Source: Microlunatus antarcticus
Lineage (GTDB): Bacteria; Actinomycetota; Actinomycetes; Propionibacteriales; Propionibacteriaceae
DNA length: 64,000 bases
Reading direction: 5' to 3'
Assembly (NCBI RefSeq): GCF_014193425.1
Contig: NZ_JACHZG010000001.1
Span: forward strand, 806,001-870,000
Both the position numbers and the translations under genes were made by a program. The notes below the pieces were generated by a model. The model was not told the origin of the DNA. It was given only the letters and a program-made list of their open reading frames with translations, and did not search any database. Shown piece by piece: positions 27,613-36,459 of the stretch. How positions within the stretch are numbered: the stretch's first letter is position 1; every line of letters starts with the position of its first letter.

Positions 27613-28692
27613 ATGCGGTACGTGCTGATCGTCGCCGGCGGGTCCGGCAAACGCCTCTGGCCCCTGTCCCGGCAGGACATGCCCAAGCAGCTGCTGAAGG
27701 TGGTCGGCGGCAAGAGCCTGCTGCGCCTGGCGTACGAGCGGGTCCAGGGTCTGGTGCCCGACGCGAACGTCCTGGTCTGCACCGGGGCGGACTACGCGGC
27801 CACCGTGGCGGCCGACCTGCCCGAGCTCCCCGCCGCGAACATCCTCGGCGAGCCCGAGGGCCGCGACTCGCTGAACGCGGTCGCCTGGCCCGCCGCGATC
27901 CTCGCCGCCCGCGACCCCGAGGCGGTCATGGCCGTGGTCACCGCCGACCAGATCATGAACCCGGTCGACGCGTTCCAGGCCGCCCTCGACGAGGCGTTCA
28001 CGGTCGCGGAGGAGTCGCCCGACGTGCTGGTGACCTTCGGCGTGGTGCCCACCTCGCCGCACGTCGGCTACGGCTACCTGCAGCGGGGCGAGCAGCTGCC
28101 CGGCCACCCGGACGTGTGCACGGTGCACGCGTTCAAGGAGAAGCCCGACGCGGCCACGGCCGAGCACTACGTGGGCTCCGGCGAGTACTGGTGGAACTCG
28201 GGCATGTTCGTCTGGCGCGCGGCCACGCTGCTGCGCCAGGTCGAGGCCCTCCAGCCCGACACGTACGCCGCGCTCGTCCGCCTGGCCGCCGAGCCCGAGC
28301 GGCTGGGGGAGATCTACCCCACCCTGCTCAAGATCAGCGTCGACTACGCGGTGATGGAGCCGGTGTCGCAGGGGCAGGGGAGCGCCCGCGTGGTCGCGGT
28401 CCGCCTGCCCATCAGCTGGCACGACGTCGGCGGCTTCGCGGCGCTGGGTGAGCACCTGCCCCAGGACGCGAGCGGGAACGCGGTCCAGGGCGTCAGCGTG
28501 CTGGTCGACGCCCACGACAACGTCGTGATCAACCAGTCCGAGGACGGTCGCCTCGTCGCGGTGGTCGGCCTGTCCGGCATGGTCATCGTCCAGACCCCGC
28601 AGATCACCCTCGTCTGCCCGACGAGCGAGGCCGAGCGCATCAAGGAGCTCCTCGCCCAGGTCACCGCGACCCTGGGCACCTCGTACGCGTAA
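27613..28692 (+). CDS. manC: Mannose-1-phosphate guanylyltransferase
   Basis: ManC makes GDP-mannose from mannose-1-phosphate and GTP. The 359-residue protein starts with the nucleotidyltransferase signature VAGGSGKRLWPLSRQDMP, continues with VTADQIM, and has FKEKPDAATA and WNSGMFVWR. The C-terminal phosphomannose-isomerase cupin of bifunctional enzymes is absent. TAGCCT seven bases before ATG 27613 and no Shine-Dalgarno sequence suggest a leaderless message. The phosphomannomutase at 39375 would supply its substrate. Confidence 0.95.
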   Translation: MRYVLIVAGGSGKRLWPLSRQDMPKQLLKVVGGKSLLRLAYERVQGLVPDANVLVCTGADYAATVAADLPELPAANILGEPEGRDSLNAVAWPAAILAARDPEAVMAVVTADQIMNPVDAFQAALDEAFTVAEESPDVLVTFGVVPTSPHVGYGYLQRGEQLPGHPDVCTVHAFKEKPDAATAEHYVGSGEYWWNSGMFVWRAATLLRQVEALQPDTYAALVRLAAEPERLGEIYPTLLKISVDYAVMEPVSQGQGSARVVAVRLPISWHDVGGFAALGEHLPQDASGNAVQGVSVLVDAHDNVVINQSEDGRLVAVVGLSGMVIVQTPQITLVCPTSEAERIKELLAQVTATLGTSYA

Positions 28693-28815
28693 CTTCTGTC
28701 TCCGCTTCGCTCGGACACCCGAAAGTGGTCGGTCCGGGCGGTGTGCAAGCGCTTCCAGAGGCCCCGGAGTGACCACTTGGCGCAGAGGTGAGCCCGCACG
28801 AGGCGAGCTCTGAAC

Positions 28816-29631
28816 TCACGCCGCGTTCGGCTCGGGGCTGCTCGAGTAGGGGTACTTGGCCATGAAGTCGGTGATCGCCTGGCCGCTGACCTGGGTGCAG
28901 GACTGGCGCACACCCTTCTGCTGCGTCTGGTCGCCCGGGTTGCTGGGGTCGGCCGTCCAGCGGGCGAGGACGACGTTCTTGCCCTCCGGGAACGTGCCGT
29001 CCGTCGACGAGTAGGGGGCGGCGATGAACTTCTGCGTCGGGTCGTACGTCTCGCTGCCGAAGGTCCCGGCGGCTTGGCGCAGCGCGGTGACGTCGGACTC
29101 CGGGGCGTCGGCGCGGTACCAGGCGATCGTGTAGCCGTGCTCCAGGTTGTGGACCAGCGTCTCGACCTCGGGCCGGTCGTCGGTGGAGTAGAAGTGCTTG
29201 GTGAACGCGGCCGGCGACGGGTAGTGCTTGCCGGAGTCGGGCGGCGACTGCGCGTACTGGACCTTGGTGCCCTCGGCGACGTGCTCCTGGTTGCCGGTGG
29301 CCGGGTTCTCCTGGACCGGGTCGCAGCCCGCGTCGGCGAGCGGTACGCCGATGGCGGCGAGGCCGGCGGCGGTGACCTTCGAGTCCTTGGCCACGAGGTA
29401 GATCGGGTAGGCGAGCAGCGCGGCCGCGACCACGATGCACACGGACAGCAGCAGGATCGTGCGGCGCCGCTGCTCGGCCTTGCGGGCCTTCTCGAACGAC
29501 GCGAGCCGGTCCCGGCGGTTGCCGCCCTCCTTGCCGCCGCCGTTCTTGCTGCCGCCGGCACTGCCCTTGGGGCCGGGGCCCTGGCCGTCCGAACGGCCCG
29601 CCGACGGTTTCGGCTGGGGGGCGTGGGTCAC
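28816..29631 (-). CDS. DUF3105 membrane-anchored protein
   Basis: The 271-residue protein has a glycine/lysine-rich cytoplasmic N-terminus, a membrane helix at about residues 59-80, and an external DUF3105 domain. The domain shows SGKHYPSPAAF, VHNLEHGYTIAWY and two cysteines (AGCDP, RQSCTQ). The histidines look able to bind a metal. Function is unknown. GAGGAGC before GTG 29631 supports the start. The 123 bases after its stop toward manC contain an 8-bp inverted repeat (AAGTGGTC/GACCACTT) and nothing else. Confidence 0.82.
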   Translation of the reverse strand: MTHAPQPKPSAGRSDGQGPGPKGSAGGSKNGGGKEGGNRRDRLASFEKARKAEQRRRTILLLSVCIVVAAALLAYPIYLVAKDSKVTAAGLAAIGVPLADAGCDPVQENPATGNQEHVAEGTKVQYAQSPPDSGKHYPSPAAFTKHFYSTDDRPEVETLVHNLEHGYTIAWYRADAPESDVTALRQAAGTFGSETYDPTQKFIAAPYSSTDGTFPEGKNVVLARWTADPSNPGDQTQQKGVRQSCTQVSGQAITDFMAKYPYSSSPEPNAA

Positions 29632-29744
29632 GGGGGGTGCTCCTCGGGCGGCGGGCGAGCGGGGCTCGCGGGTCGGGCCCAGAGGCCCGCGGACGAGGGT
29701 GATCCTAGACGGCCGCGCTGTGCGCGGGCCCCGTCACGAATCGA

Positions 29745-30662
29745 TCAGGGCCGGGTCGGGGCCAGGGTCACGCCCAGCAGTCGCTCGACGAACGCGGCGG
29801 CGGCGGGCTCCAGGGACGGCGCGCCGGGCCCGGTCAGCAGGGCGGCCGCGCGCTCGTCGGGCGGCAGGTCGAGCAGCGCCTCGTAGCGTCCGGGCTGGTC
29901 GACCGCGCCCAGCACCGCCGCCAGGACGGCCTCCTGGGCGCCGTGGCCGAACATGTCCTGCTCCGGCGGACGGGCGAGGTCGCGGGCCGTGCCCTCGTCG
30001 TCGCCGACGAGGTGCGCCAGGCCGCGCACCAGGGCGACGGGCCGGCCGGCGAGCTTGGTCTTGACCAGGTCGGCGGCGGCGGCGAGCTCGTCGGCCAGCG
30101 CCACGGCGGTCACGTGCAGGTCGTTGCCGTACGCGTCCCGCCGCCCGGCGTAGTCCTCGACCACCCGGACGCCGGCCGCCCCGATCGCCACGTCGGTCTG
30201 GCCCATCCGCCAGGCGCGGCCGAGGGTGTCGGACACGACGACGCCGACGCGGGCACCGGTCCGTTCGCGGACCCCGTCCCGCATGGCCGCCGCGCTGGCG
30301 TCGGGGTCGACGGGCAGGAGCAGCACCTCGCCCGGCTCGACGTTGGAGTTGTCGACGCCGGCGGCGGCGAGGACGAGGCCGATCCGGTTCCGGACGATGC
30401 GGGTCGGGCCACGTCGGGCCAGCGTGTGCACCGCGGCCTCGCGGATGGCGGACTCGCGCTCGGTCGCGGCGACGGCGCGTCCCTCGCTCTTGCTCACGAC
30501 CTTCGACGTCACGACCAGGATGTCGCCGTCGCGCAGCGGGCCGTCGGTGCCGGCGTCGACGGCCGAGAGCACGGTCGCCACGAGGTCGTCCCCGGCCGCC
30601 ACCTCGCCGATCCCGGCGAGCCCGACGACGAGCAGCTCGGCCCGGCCCGGGCCCGCGTTCAC
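29745..30662 (-). CDS. fbiB: Coenzyme F420-0:L-glutamate ligase (CofE/FbiB N-terminal domain only)
   Basis: CofE adds glutamates to F420-0. The 305-residue protein contains [16 protein letters not shown], the [18 protein letters not shown] block and [21 protein letters not shown], all typical of CofE. Mycobacterial FbiB (about 450 residues) has a C-terminal nitroreductase-like FMN domain that reduces dehydro-F420-0; here only about 50 unrelated residues follow. GTG 30662 overlaps the fbiA stop by four bases (GTGA), so the two are coupled. Confidence 0.92.
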   Translation of the reverse strand: MNAGPGRAELLVVGLAGIGEVAAGDDLVATVLSAVDAGTDGPLRDGDILVVTSKVVSKSEGRAVAATERESAIREAAVHTLARRGPTRIVRNRIGLVLAAAGVDNSNVEPGEVLLLPVDPDASAAAMRDGVRERTGARVGVVVSDTLGRAWRMGQTDVAIGAAGVRVVEDYAGRRDAYGNDLHVTAVALADELAAAADLVKTKLAGRPVALVRGLAHLVGDDEGTARDLARPPEQDMFGHGAQEAVLAAVLGAVDQPGRYEALLDLPPDERAAALLTGPGAPSLEPAAAAFVERLLGVTLAPTRP

Positions 30663-31651
30663 CGGGGTCCCCGCGACTCCAGCACCTCGTCCACCGCGCT
30701 GCGGACGAACGCGGCCGTGGCGTCCGGGGTGCTCATGACCAGGTCGTGCACCAGGGTCGGGAGGCCGTCGGCCGTGAGCGCGGCGGCCGAGCCCGCGTCG
30801 CCGGTGTCGACCACCCACGCGTCGAGCACGCCGGACCCCGTACGGGCGCCGTAGTGCCGCCCGACGGCGGCCGCGTCGACGGCGACGCCGATGGTCGGCA
30901 GCAGCCGGTGCGCCATGCCGAGCACGGGCGCGCCGTGCAGGATCCCGGAGAACCCGAGGACCGGGGCGGGCGTCGCCCGCACCGCGTCGCGCAGGCCGGG
31001 GACGGCGAGGATCGGCCCGATCGAGACCACCGGGTTGCTCGGCCCGACCAGCACCAGGTCGGCGCCCAAGAGGGCCTCCTCGACCCCGGGCGCCGGGCGC
31101 GCGGCCTCGATGCCGACCTGCGTGAGCGCGAGGGCCTCGGGGACGGCGTGCAGGCGGACCCAGTACTCCTGGAAATGGACCGAGCGGCGGCCACCCGGCG
31201 CCTCGGCGTCCGCGATCTCCACGTACGTCTCGACCGGGTCGTCGGTCATCGGCAGCAGGCGCAGGCCCGGGTCGTGCGCCCACCAGCGGGCGCAGAGCCG
31301 CGCCGTGACCTCCGAGAGCGGCACGCCGGCGGCGAGCATCCCGGTCCGGACGAGGTGGGTGCCCAGGTCGCGGTCGCCGAGCCCGAACCAGGTGGGCTCG
31401 GCCCCGTATGCCCGCAGCTCCTCGATCGCGCGCCAGCTCTCGTCCAGCCGGCCCCAGCCGCGTTCCGCGTCGCCCCCGCCGCCGAGGGTGTACATCAGCG
31501 TGTCCAGGTCGGGGCAGACCCGCATCCCGTGGATGGTGATGTCGTCGGCGGTGTTCCCGACGATCGTCACGGTCGCGTCCGGGTAGGCCCGGCGGACTCC
31601 TGCGGTGAACCGGGAACCGCCCACGCCACCGGCGAGCACCACGATCTGCAC
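30659..31651 (-). CDS. fbiA: 2-phospho-lactate / phosphoenolpyruvate transferase of F420 synthesis
   Basis: FbiA/CofD joins the phospho-carboxylate moiety to FO to give (dehydro-)F420-0. The 330-residue protein shows [16 protein letters not shown] at its start, [12 protein letters not shown] and [13 protein letters not shown], and [14 protein letters not shown] 31651 is preferred to the longer frame because GGAAGG lies upstream and the family starts at the strand VQIVVLAGG. Confidence 0.94.
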   Translation of the reverse strand: MQIVVLAGGVGGSRFTAGVRRAYPDATVTIVGNTADDITIHGMRVCPDLDTLMYTLGGGGDAERGWGRLDESWRAIEELRAYGAEPTWFGLGDRDLGTHLVRTGMLAAGVPLSEVTARLCARWWAHDPGLRLLPMTDDPVETYVEIADAEAPGGRRSVHFQEYWVRLHAVPEALALTQVGIEAARPAPGVEEALLGADLVLVGPSNPVVSIGPILAVPGLRDAVRATPAPVLGFSGILHGAPVLGMAHRLLPTIGVAVDAAAVGRHYGARTGSGVLDAWVVDTGDAGSAAALTADGLPTLVHDLVMSTPDATAAFVRSAVDEVLESRGPR

Positions 31652-31700
31652 CGCTCGATCCTTCCACCCGCCCACGAGGCCGCGGCCCTACTGTTCAGGC

Positions 31701-32405
31701 GTGGACCGACTCAGCCCCCTGCGGGTGCCGCTCGCCGTCGCCGCGCTGGCCGTGCTGACGCTGGTCGCCGCGGCCCGGGTCGTGCTCGGTCTGTCGGAGG
31801 TGGTGGGCACCGGCGGCTCGCGCGCGGTGGCCGCGGCCCGGCTCGCGCCCAACGGCAGCGACGCCGCCCTGACGGTCCTGGTCGGGGTGCTCGTCGCCTC
31901 GTGCTTCCTCGGCCCCGAGGTCGGCGTCCGTCGCCGTCTCGCCGTCTGGGGCGCCGCTCTGACGGTGCTGTCGGTCGTCGCGACGCTCGTGGCGCTGGGC
32001 CTGACGGACGCGGCGGTGGCGGGGTGGAACCTGGTCTGGGGACTGCCCGACCTCGCGGTCCCGGCCCTCGTCGGCGCCGGTCTGCTGGTGCTCGCCCGCC
32101 CGCAGCCCGTACCGACGTCGACGGCCGCGCTCGGCACCGCGGACGCTGCCGCGGAGGCGGACGACGGCCCGGTGGAGACCGCGCCGGACCCCGAGCTGCA
32201 GCCCTCCTGGACGCACGACGCGGCGGCGGGCGCGGTGTGGCGGACGGCGGGGGAGGCGGCCCGCGGTGCACCCGCGCAGGAGTGGGGCACTGCTGGTGAC
32301 CTGAGCTGGCCGACGGACCCGTCGACGCCCTCGGCCGCACCGGACGGGACGCGGGCGCTGCCGCCCGGGCGCGACGAGCGGGACGGCTCGCCGAACGCGT
32401 CCTGA
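31701..32405 (+). CDS. Unrecognised membrane protein
   Basis: The 234-residue protein has four hydrophobic stretches in the first 145 residues and a disordered C-terminal tail rich in Ala, Pro, Thr and acidic residues. No family is recognised. GTG 31701 has a TACTGT box six bases upstream and no ribosome site. It is divergent from fbiA and lies upstream of whiB2. Confidence 0.6.
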   Translation: MDRLSPLRVPLAVAALAVLTLVAAARVVLGLSEVVGTGGSRAVAAARLAPNGSDAALTVLVGVLVASCFLGPEVGVRRRLAVWGAALTVLSVVATLVALGLTDAAVAGWNLVWGLPDLAVPALVGAGLLVLARPQPVPTSTAALGTADAAAEADDGPVETAPDPELQPSWTHDAAAGAVWRTAGEAARGAPAQEWGTAGDLSWPTDPSTPSAAPDGTRALPPGRDERDGSPNAS

Positions 32406-32705
32406 GGTCCGGGCGACACGCTCTACCCCACGAGGGGTCCAGTCGCGAAACGACCCATCAGTATCTTTTGTCACACCAGTCACAAGCGCCCGCCACGCCG
32501 TGCCACCGCATTCTTCCACTGCTCACAGGTATTGACAGGCATGTAATTTCACGTATGTTGTTCCGCAAGCGATCGCCGGTCCGGGGGTCTCCCGGTGCCC
32601 AGGCAGCAGGAGCCCCGAGGGGCCGACGACGTTCCTGGTAGTCGGTGCGGCCCGCGAAGCCGCCTGGCGCCGGTCCACAAAGCTCGGGGTCGAAAAGGCG
32701 GGGTC
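32406..32705 (+). promoter_or_regulatory. whiB2 promoter and long leader
   Basis: This gene-free 300 bases is less GC-rich than its surroundings. TTGACA at 32532-32537 and TATGTT at 32554-32559, 16 bases apart, form the best promoter seen in the window. About 140 transcribed bases would precede GTG 32706, long for a message in this genome. Confidence 0.65.
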
Positions 32706-32972
32706 GTGAACGAGTTGCTAGCACTGGTCGAGGACGTAGAGATCGACGAGGGCCTCCTCGGATGGCAGGAACGGGCGCTCTGCGCCCAGACCGACCCGGA
32801 GGCGTTCTTCCCGGAGAAGGGCGGGTCCACCCGGGAGGCCAAGAAGGTGTGCCTGTCGTGCGACGTCCGCGGGGACTGCCTGGAGTACGCCCTCGAGAAC
32901 GACGAGCGCTTCGGCATCTGGGGCGGGCTGAGCGAGCGCGAGCGCCGCAAGCTCAAGAAGCGCGCCATCTGA
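32706..32972 (+). CDS. whiB2: WhiB-family Fe-S transcription regulator (WhiB2/WhmD-like)
   Basis: The 88-residue protein has the four cluster cysteines: one in RALCAQTDPEAFFPEKGG, two in VCLSCDV and one in GDCLEYAL. The turn motif GIWGGLSERERR and a basic end KLKKRAI bind DNA or sigma factor. WhiB2-type proteins control septation and cell division. The long leader and its place between the F420 genes and mannose genes agree with the mycobacterial order (Rv3260c region). GTG 32706 gives the canonical WhiB2 N-terminus. Confidence 0.93.
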   Translation: MNELLALVEDVEIDEGLLGWQERALCAQTDPEAFFPEKGGSTREAKKVCLSCDVRGDCLEYALENDERFGIWGGLSERERRKLKKRAI

Positions 32973-33093
32973 CGGCCGCCCGGGCGCGGGGCGTACGGCG
33001 TCTCCGCAGGACTTGGGTCCCGGGGTGCCGGTCCACGTAGAGTGACGTGTCGCCCGAGCGGGTGACCACGTCACCCGTAGGAGAGTCGTCCCC

Positions 33094-36000
33094 ATGCCCG
33101 AGCGCGTACGTCGCGTGCCCTCGGGCTCGCGGGGCCGGGCCGGGGTCTCGGAGGCCGGCTGGTCTGACCTCCCGCCCGCCGCCGCCGAGGGTGTCGACGA
33201 CAACCCCTGGGCCTGGGCCGCGGCTGAGCCCGTCGAGGGGGAGCGGCTCGACGTCTCCCGCTTCGACGTCACCGCCGTCCTCGTCTGCTTCGACGCGGCG
33301 CGCTGGCTGCCCGCCACCCTCGAGGGGCTGAGCGCGCTCGACGTGCGTCCCGACCGCCTCGTCGCCATCAACAACGGCAGCACCGACAGCACGGACGCCC
33401 TGCTCGAGCGGGCGCGCGCGGAAGGGCTGCTCGACGCCGTCTACACCGGCAAGAAGTCGTACGGCTTCGGCCAGGCCGTGGCCTCGGCGCTGCGCCAGGA
33501 CCGCGCGGTGCGGACGGGGTCGACCGAGACCGGCGCGACGGGCCTGCTGGACACGGGGCTGACCGGCACCGGGGACCTCGCCGACCACCCGGGCTGGTCG
33601 CGCGACCGCCGGTGGCTGTGGCTCCTGCACGACGACGCCGTCCCTGCGCCCGACGCGCTCTACCGCCTGCTCGCCCACGTGGCGCTCGAGCGGGACATCG
33701 ACATCACCGGCCCCAAGCTCCTGCTGCCGCGTCGCCGTCAGAGCAGCCACCAGCTCAGCGAGGTCGGCGTCACGATCTCCGCCACCGGGCGCCGTGAGCT
33801 GCTGCTGGACCGCGGCGAGATCGACCAGGGCCAGCGCGACCAGCCGGCCGAACGCCTGGGCGTCTCCACCTGCGGGATGCTCGTGCGGACGTCGGTGTGG
33901 CGCGACCTCGACGGGCTCGACCCCGCGGTGCCCGTGTTCCGTGACGGCGTGGAGCTGGGCTGGCGCGCCCACCTCAACGGCTACCGCGTCGTGACGACCC
34001 CCGACGCCGAGATGACCCACCGCCAGGTCGGCCGGGCGGGGCTGCGTCCGCGCGGGCTGACCGGGCGCCACCCCGGTGCGCTCGACCGGCTGCTCGGCAT
34101 GACCGTCGTCGCCGGCCACGCCCCGACGCGGTCGCTGCCGCTGGTCTGGCTCCGGCTCGTGCTCAGCTGCCTGGTGCTCGCGCTGGCCTACCTGCTCGGT
34201 AAGGCCCCGGGCCGCTCGCGTGACGAGCTGGCCGCGGTCTGGTCCTTCGTGATGCACCCCAACCGCTTGCGCTCCCTGCGCAGCCGGACGGCCTCCATCG
34301 ACCCCGCGCCCGGCACCGCCGAGGTGGTCCGGTCGCTGCGCCCGCCGTGGTGGTCGAGCCTGCGGGTCCTCGGCGAGATGCTCAGCGGCGCCCTGTCCGA
34401 GCGCTACGCGTCGGTCGCGGGCGAGGTCGACAGCGCCTCCCTCGACGAGCTGACCGCCGACGAGTTCAGCTCCGTCGCCGACGAGACCCCCCGCCACCCC
34501 TGGTTGCGCCCGGGGGCCGTGCTGTTCGTGGTCGCGGTGCTCGGGTCGTTCGTCGCCGGGCGTGGGCTGCTGGGGACCGGCTCGCTCGCGGCGCCCGCGC
34601 TGCTGCCCGCGTACGACTCGCTCGCCGACCTCTGGTCCGCCGTCTGGCACCCGATCCCCGGGGCGCCGGGGGAGACCTCGCCGCCCTGGCTGGCCGTGAC
34701 CGCCCTCGGCTCCACCCTGGCGCTCGGCCAGCCCGAGTGGTTCACCACGTTGCTGGTCTGCGGCGTCGTGCCGCTGGCGCTGCTCGCCGTGTACCCGATC
34801 GCCGCCCGTCTCGTGGTCGACCGACGCGTGCGGCTGTGGTTCGCCGGCACGTACGCGCTGCTGCCCGTGCTCCTGGCCGGGACCAACCAGGGCCGGCTCG
34901 CCGTCAGCGTCTTCGCGGTCGGGCTCCCGCTGCTGGCCCTCGGCGTCCGCAGCCTGGTGCTGCGCCGGGTGCGTTCCTTCGAGGCGTGGCGCGGCGGCTG
35001 GGGCGCGGGTGTCGTGCTCGTCGTGCTGTCGGCCTTCCAGCCCGCGGTGATGATCCTCGCCGTCGTCCTGGGCGTCCTCGGGGCCGTCGCCCTGCGGCGC
35101 ACCCCCCGCAAGATCGGCCGCATCGGCATCGCGGTCGGACTGCCGCTGGTGGTCTGGCTGCCGTGGTGGCCCACGCTGATCATCGCGCCCGGGCGGCTGC
35201 TGGTGGGGCCCGACGCTGCGCTCGACGCGGCCGGTTCCGCACCGGACGAGCTTGGCTTCCTGATCGGGCGCGGGCTCGGTCCGGGGCTGCCGCCGCTGTG
35301 GCTCGGTGCGGTCGTGCTCGGCACGGTCTGGGTCCTCGCGCTCTTCGGGCTGCTGCGGCGTCCCGCCCACCGCGTCGTCATCGCCGCCTGGGTGACCGCC
35401 TCCGCGAGCCTGATGCTCGCCGTCCTCTCGTCGCGCCTCGTCGTCGACGTGCCGCCGCTCGGCACCCAGGTCAGGCCCTGGGTCGGTGCGCTGCTGCTCG
35501 TGACGTTCGCCGCGCTGCTGGTCGCGGGAGCGGTGGGCGCGGACGGCGTGACCGGCGAGGTCGCCGGCCGCAGCTTCAGCTGGGTGCAGCCCGCCGCGGT
35601 GCTGGCCGGGGTCGCGGTGACCCTGGTGGCCGTCGGCGGCGGGGTCTGGTGGCTCTGGGCCGGTGCCCGGGGACCGGTGGAACGCAGCCCCGACGACCTG
35701 CTCCCCACGTACGTGAGCGTCGCCATGCGGTCCGACGCGCAGCCGCGCGTGCTGGCGCTGGACCTGAGCGGCGGCGGCGTGGGCTACAGCGTCCTCAGCG
35801 GCCGGCAGGGCGCCGCCCGCCAGGGTGACGCCGACCGCGGCTACGCCTTCGGCGGGTCGAGCACGGCCCGCGACGACGTCGCCGATGCTGTCTCCCGCCT
35901 GTCGGCCGGCTCGGCCGACGCCGACGTGACCCAGCGGCTCCGCCGGCTCGGCGTCGGGTACGTGGTCGTCCGCGGCGCCGACGACGAGGAACGGGCCCGG

Positions 36001-36459
36001 ATCGGGAACACCCCGGGCCTCGGCCCGGCCAGCGGGAACGGCGCCGCCGTGGTCTGGCAGCTCGACCCGGCCGTGGCCCGCGCCTCCGTGGTGCCCGCCG
36101 ACCCGGCGTCGACCGACCCGGTCGTCCCGGTCACGCGGGCGCCCGCCGCCGTGCCGCCCGGCTCCGGCGAACGGCACCTGCTGATCGGCGAGGCCGCCGA
36201 CCCGCGGTGGCACGCCACGCTCGGCGGGACCCGGCTGGCGCGCGTCGTCGACGGCTGGCAGGAGGGCTTCGTGCTGCCGGCCACCGGGGGCACCGTGGTC
36301 TGGTCCCTGCGCAGCCCGGCCTCGTGGTTCCTGCCCTTCCAGGGGCTCGCGCTGCTGGTCGCCCTGGTCTTCGCTGCCCCCGGCATCCGCCGGTCCGACG
36401 TCCGTGACCCCGTCCTCTCCGCGCGCCGCGCGGCCACCCTGTCGGAGGTGGGCTCGTGA
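33094..36459 (+). CDS. Large membrane glycosyltransferase, family 2 with multi-helix C-terminal region
   Basis: The 1121-residue protein has a GT-A domain (about 55-340): VTAVLVCFDAARWLPATLEG, NNGSTDSTDALLERA and WLLHDDAVPAPDAL with the DxD-like motif near residue 178. About twelve membrane helices and extracytoplasmic loops follow from residue 350 to the end. It probably adds or exports a cell-wall sugar; donor and acceptor are unknown. ATG 33094 overlaps no gene; GTG of the next gene overlaps its stop (GTGA), so DUF5719 is translated with it. Confidence 0.87.
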   Translation: MPERVRRVPSGSRGRAGVSEAGWSDLPPAAAEGVDDNPWAWAAAEPVEGERLDVSRFDVTAVLVCFDAARWLPATLEGLSALDVRPDRLVAINNGSTDSTDALLERARAEGLLDAVYTGKKSYGFGQAVASALRQDRAVRTGSTETGATGLLDTGLTGTGDLADHPGWSRDRRWLWLLHDDAVPAPDALYRLLAHVALERDIDITGPKLLLPRRRQSSHQLSEVGVTISATGRRELLLDRGEIDQGQRDQPAERLGVSTCGMLVRTSVWRDLDGLDPAVPVFRDGVELGWRAHLNGYRVVTTPDAEMTHRQVGRAGLRPRGLTGRHPGALDRLLGMTVVAGHAPTRSLPLVWLRLVLSCLVLALAYLLGKAPGRSRDELAAVWSFVMHPNRLRSLRSRTASIDPAPGTAEVVRSLRPPWWSSLRVLGEMLSGALSERYASVAGEVDSASLDELTADEFSSVADETPRHPWLRPGAVLFVVAVLGSFVAGRGLLGTGSLAAPALLPAYDSLADLWSAVWHPIPGAPGETSPPWLAVTALGSTLALGQPEWFTTLLVCGVVPLALLAVYPIAARLVVDRRVRLWFAGTYALLPVLLAGTNQGRLAVSVFAVGLPLLALGVRSLVLRRVRSFEAWRGGWGAGVVLVVLSAFQPAVMILAVVLGVLGAVALRRTPRKIGRIGIAVGLPLVVWLPWWPTLIIAPGRLLVGPDAALDAAGSAPDELGFLIGRGLGPGLPPLWLGAVVLGTVWVLALFGLLRRPAHRVVIAAWVTASASLMLAVLSSRLVVDVPPLGTQVRPWVGALLLVTFAALLVAGAVGADGVTGEVAGRSFSWVQPAAVLAGVAVTLVAVGGGVWWLWAGARGPVERSPDDLLPTYVSVAMRSDAQPRVLALDLSGGGVGYSVLSGRQGAARQGDADRGYAFGGSSTARDDVADAVSRLSAGSADADVTQRLRRLGVGYVVVRGADDEERARIGNTPGLGPASGNGAAVVWQLDPAVARASVVPADPASTDPVVPVTRAPAAVPPGSGERHLLIGEAADPRWHATLGGTRLARVVDGWQEGFVLPATGGTVVWSLRSPASWFLPFQGLALLVALVFAAPGIRRSDVRDPVLSARRAATLSEVGS

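Noticed and set aside
28693-28815. Small RNA or riboswitch between manC and DUF3105
   Set aside because: Only an 8-bp inverted repeat with a long loop is visible; no conserved class is recognisable.
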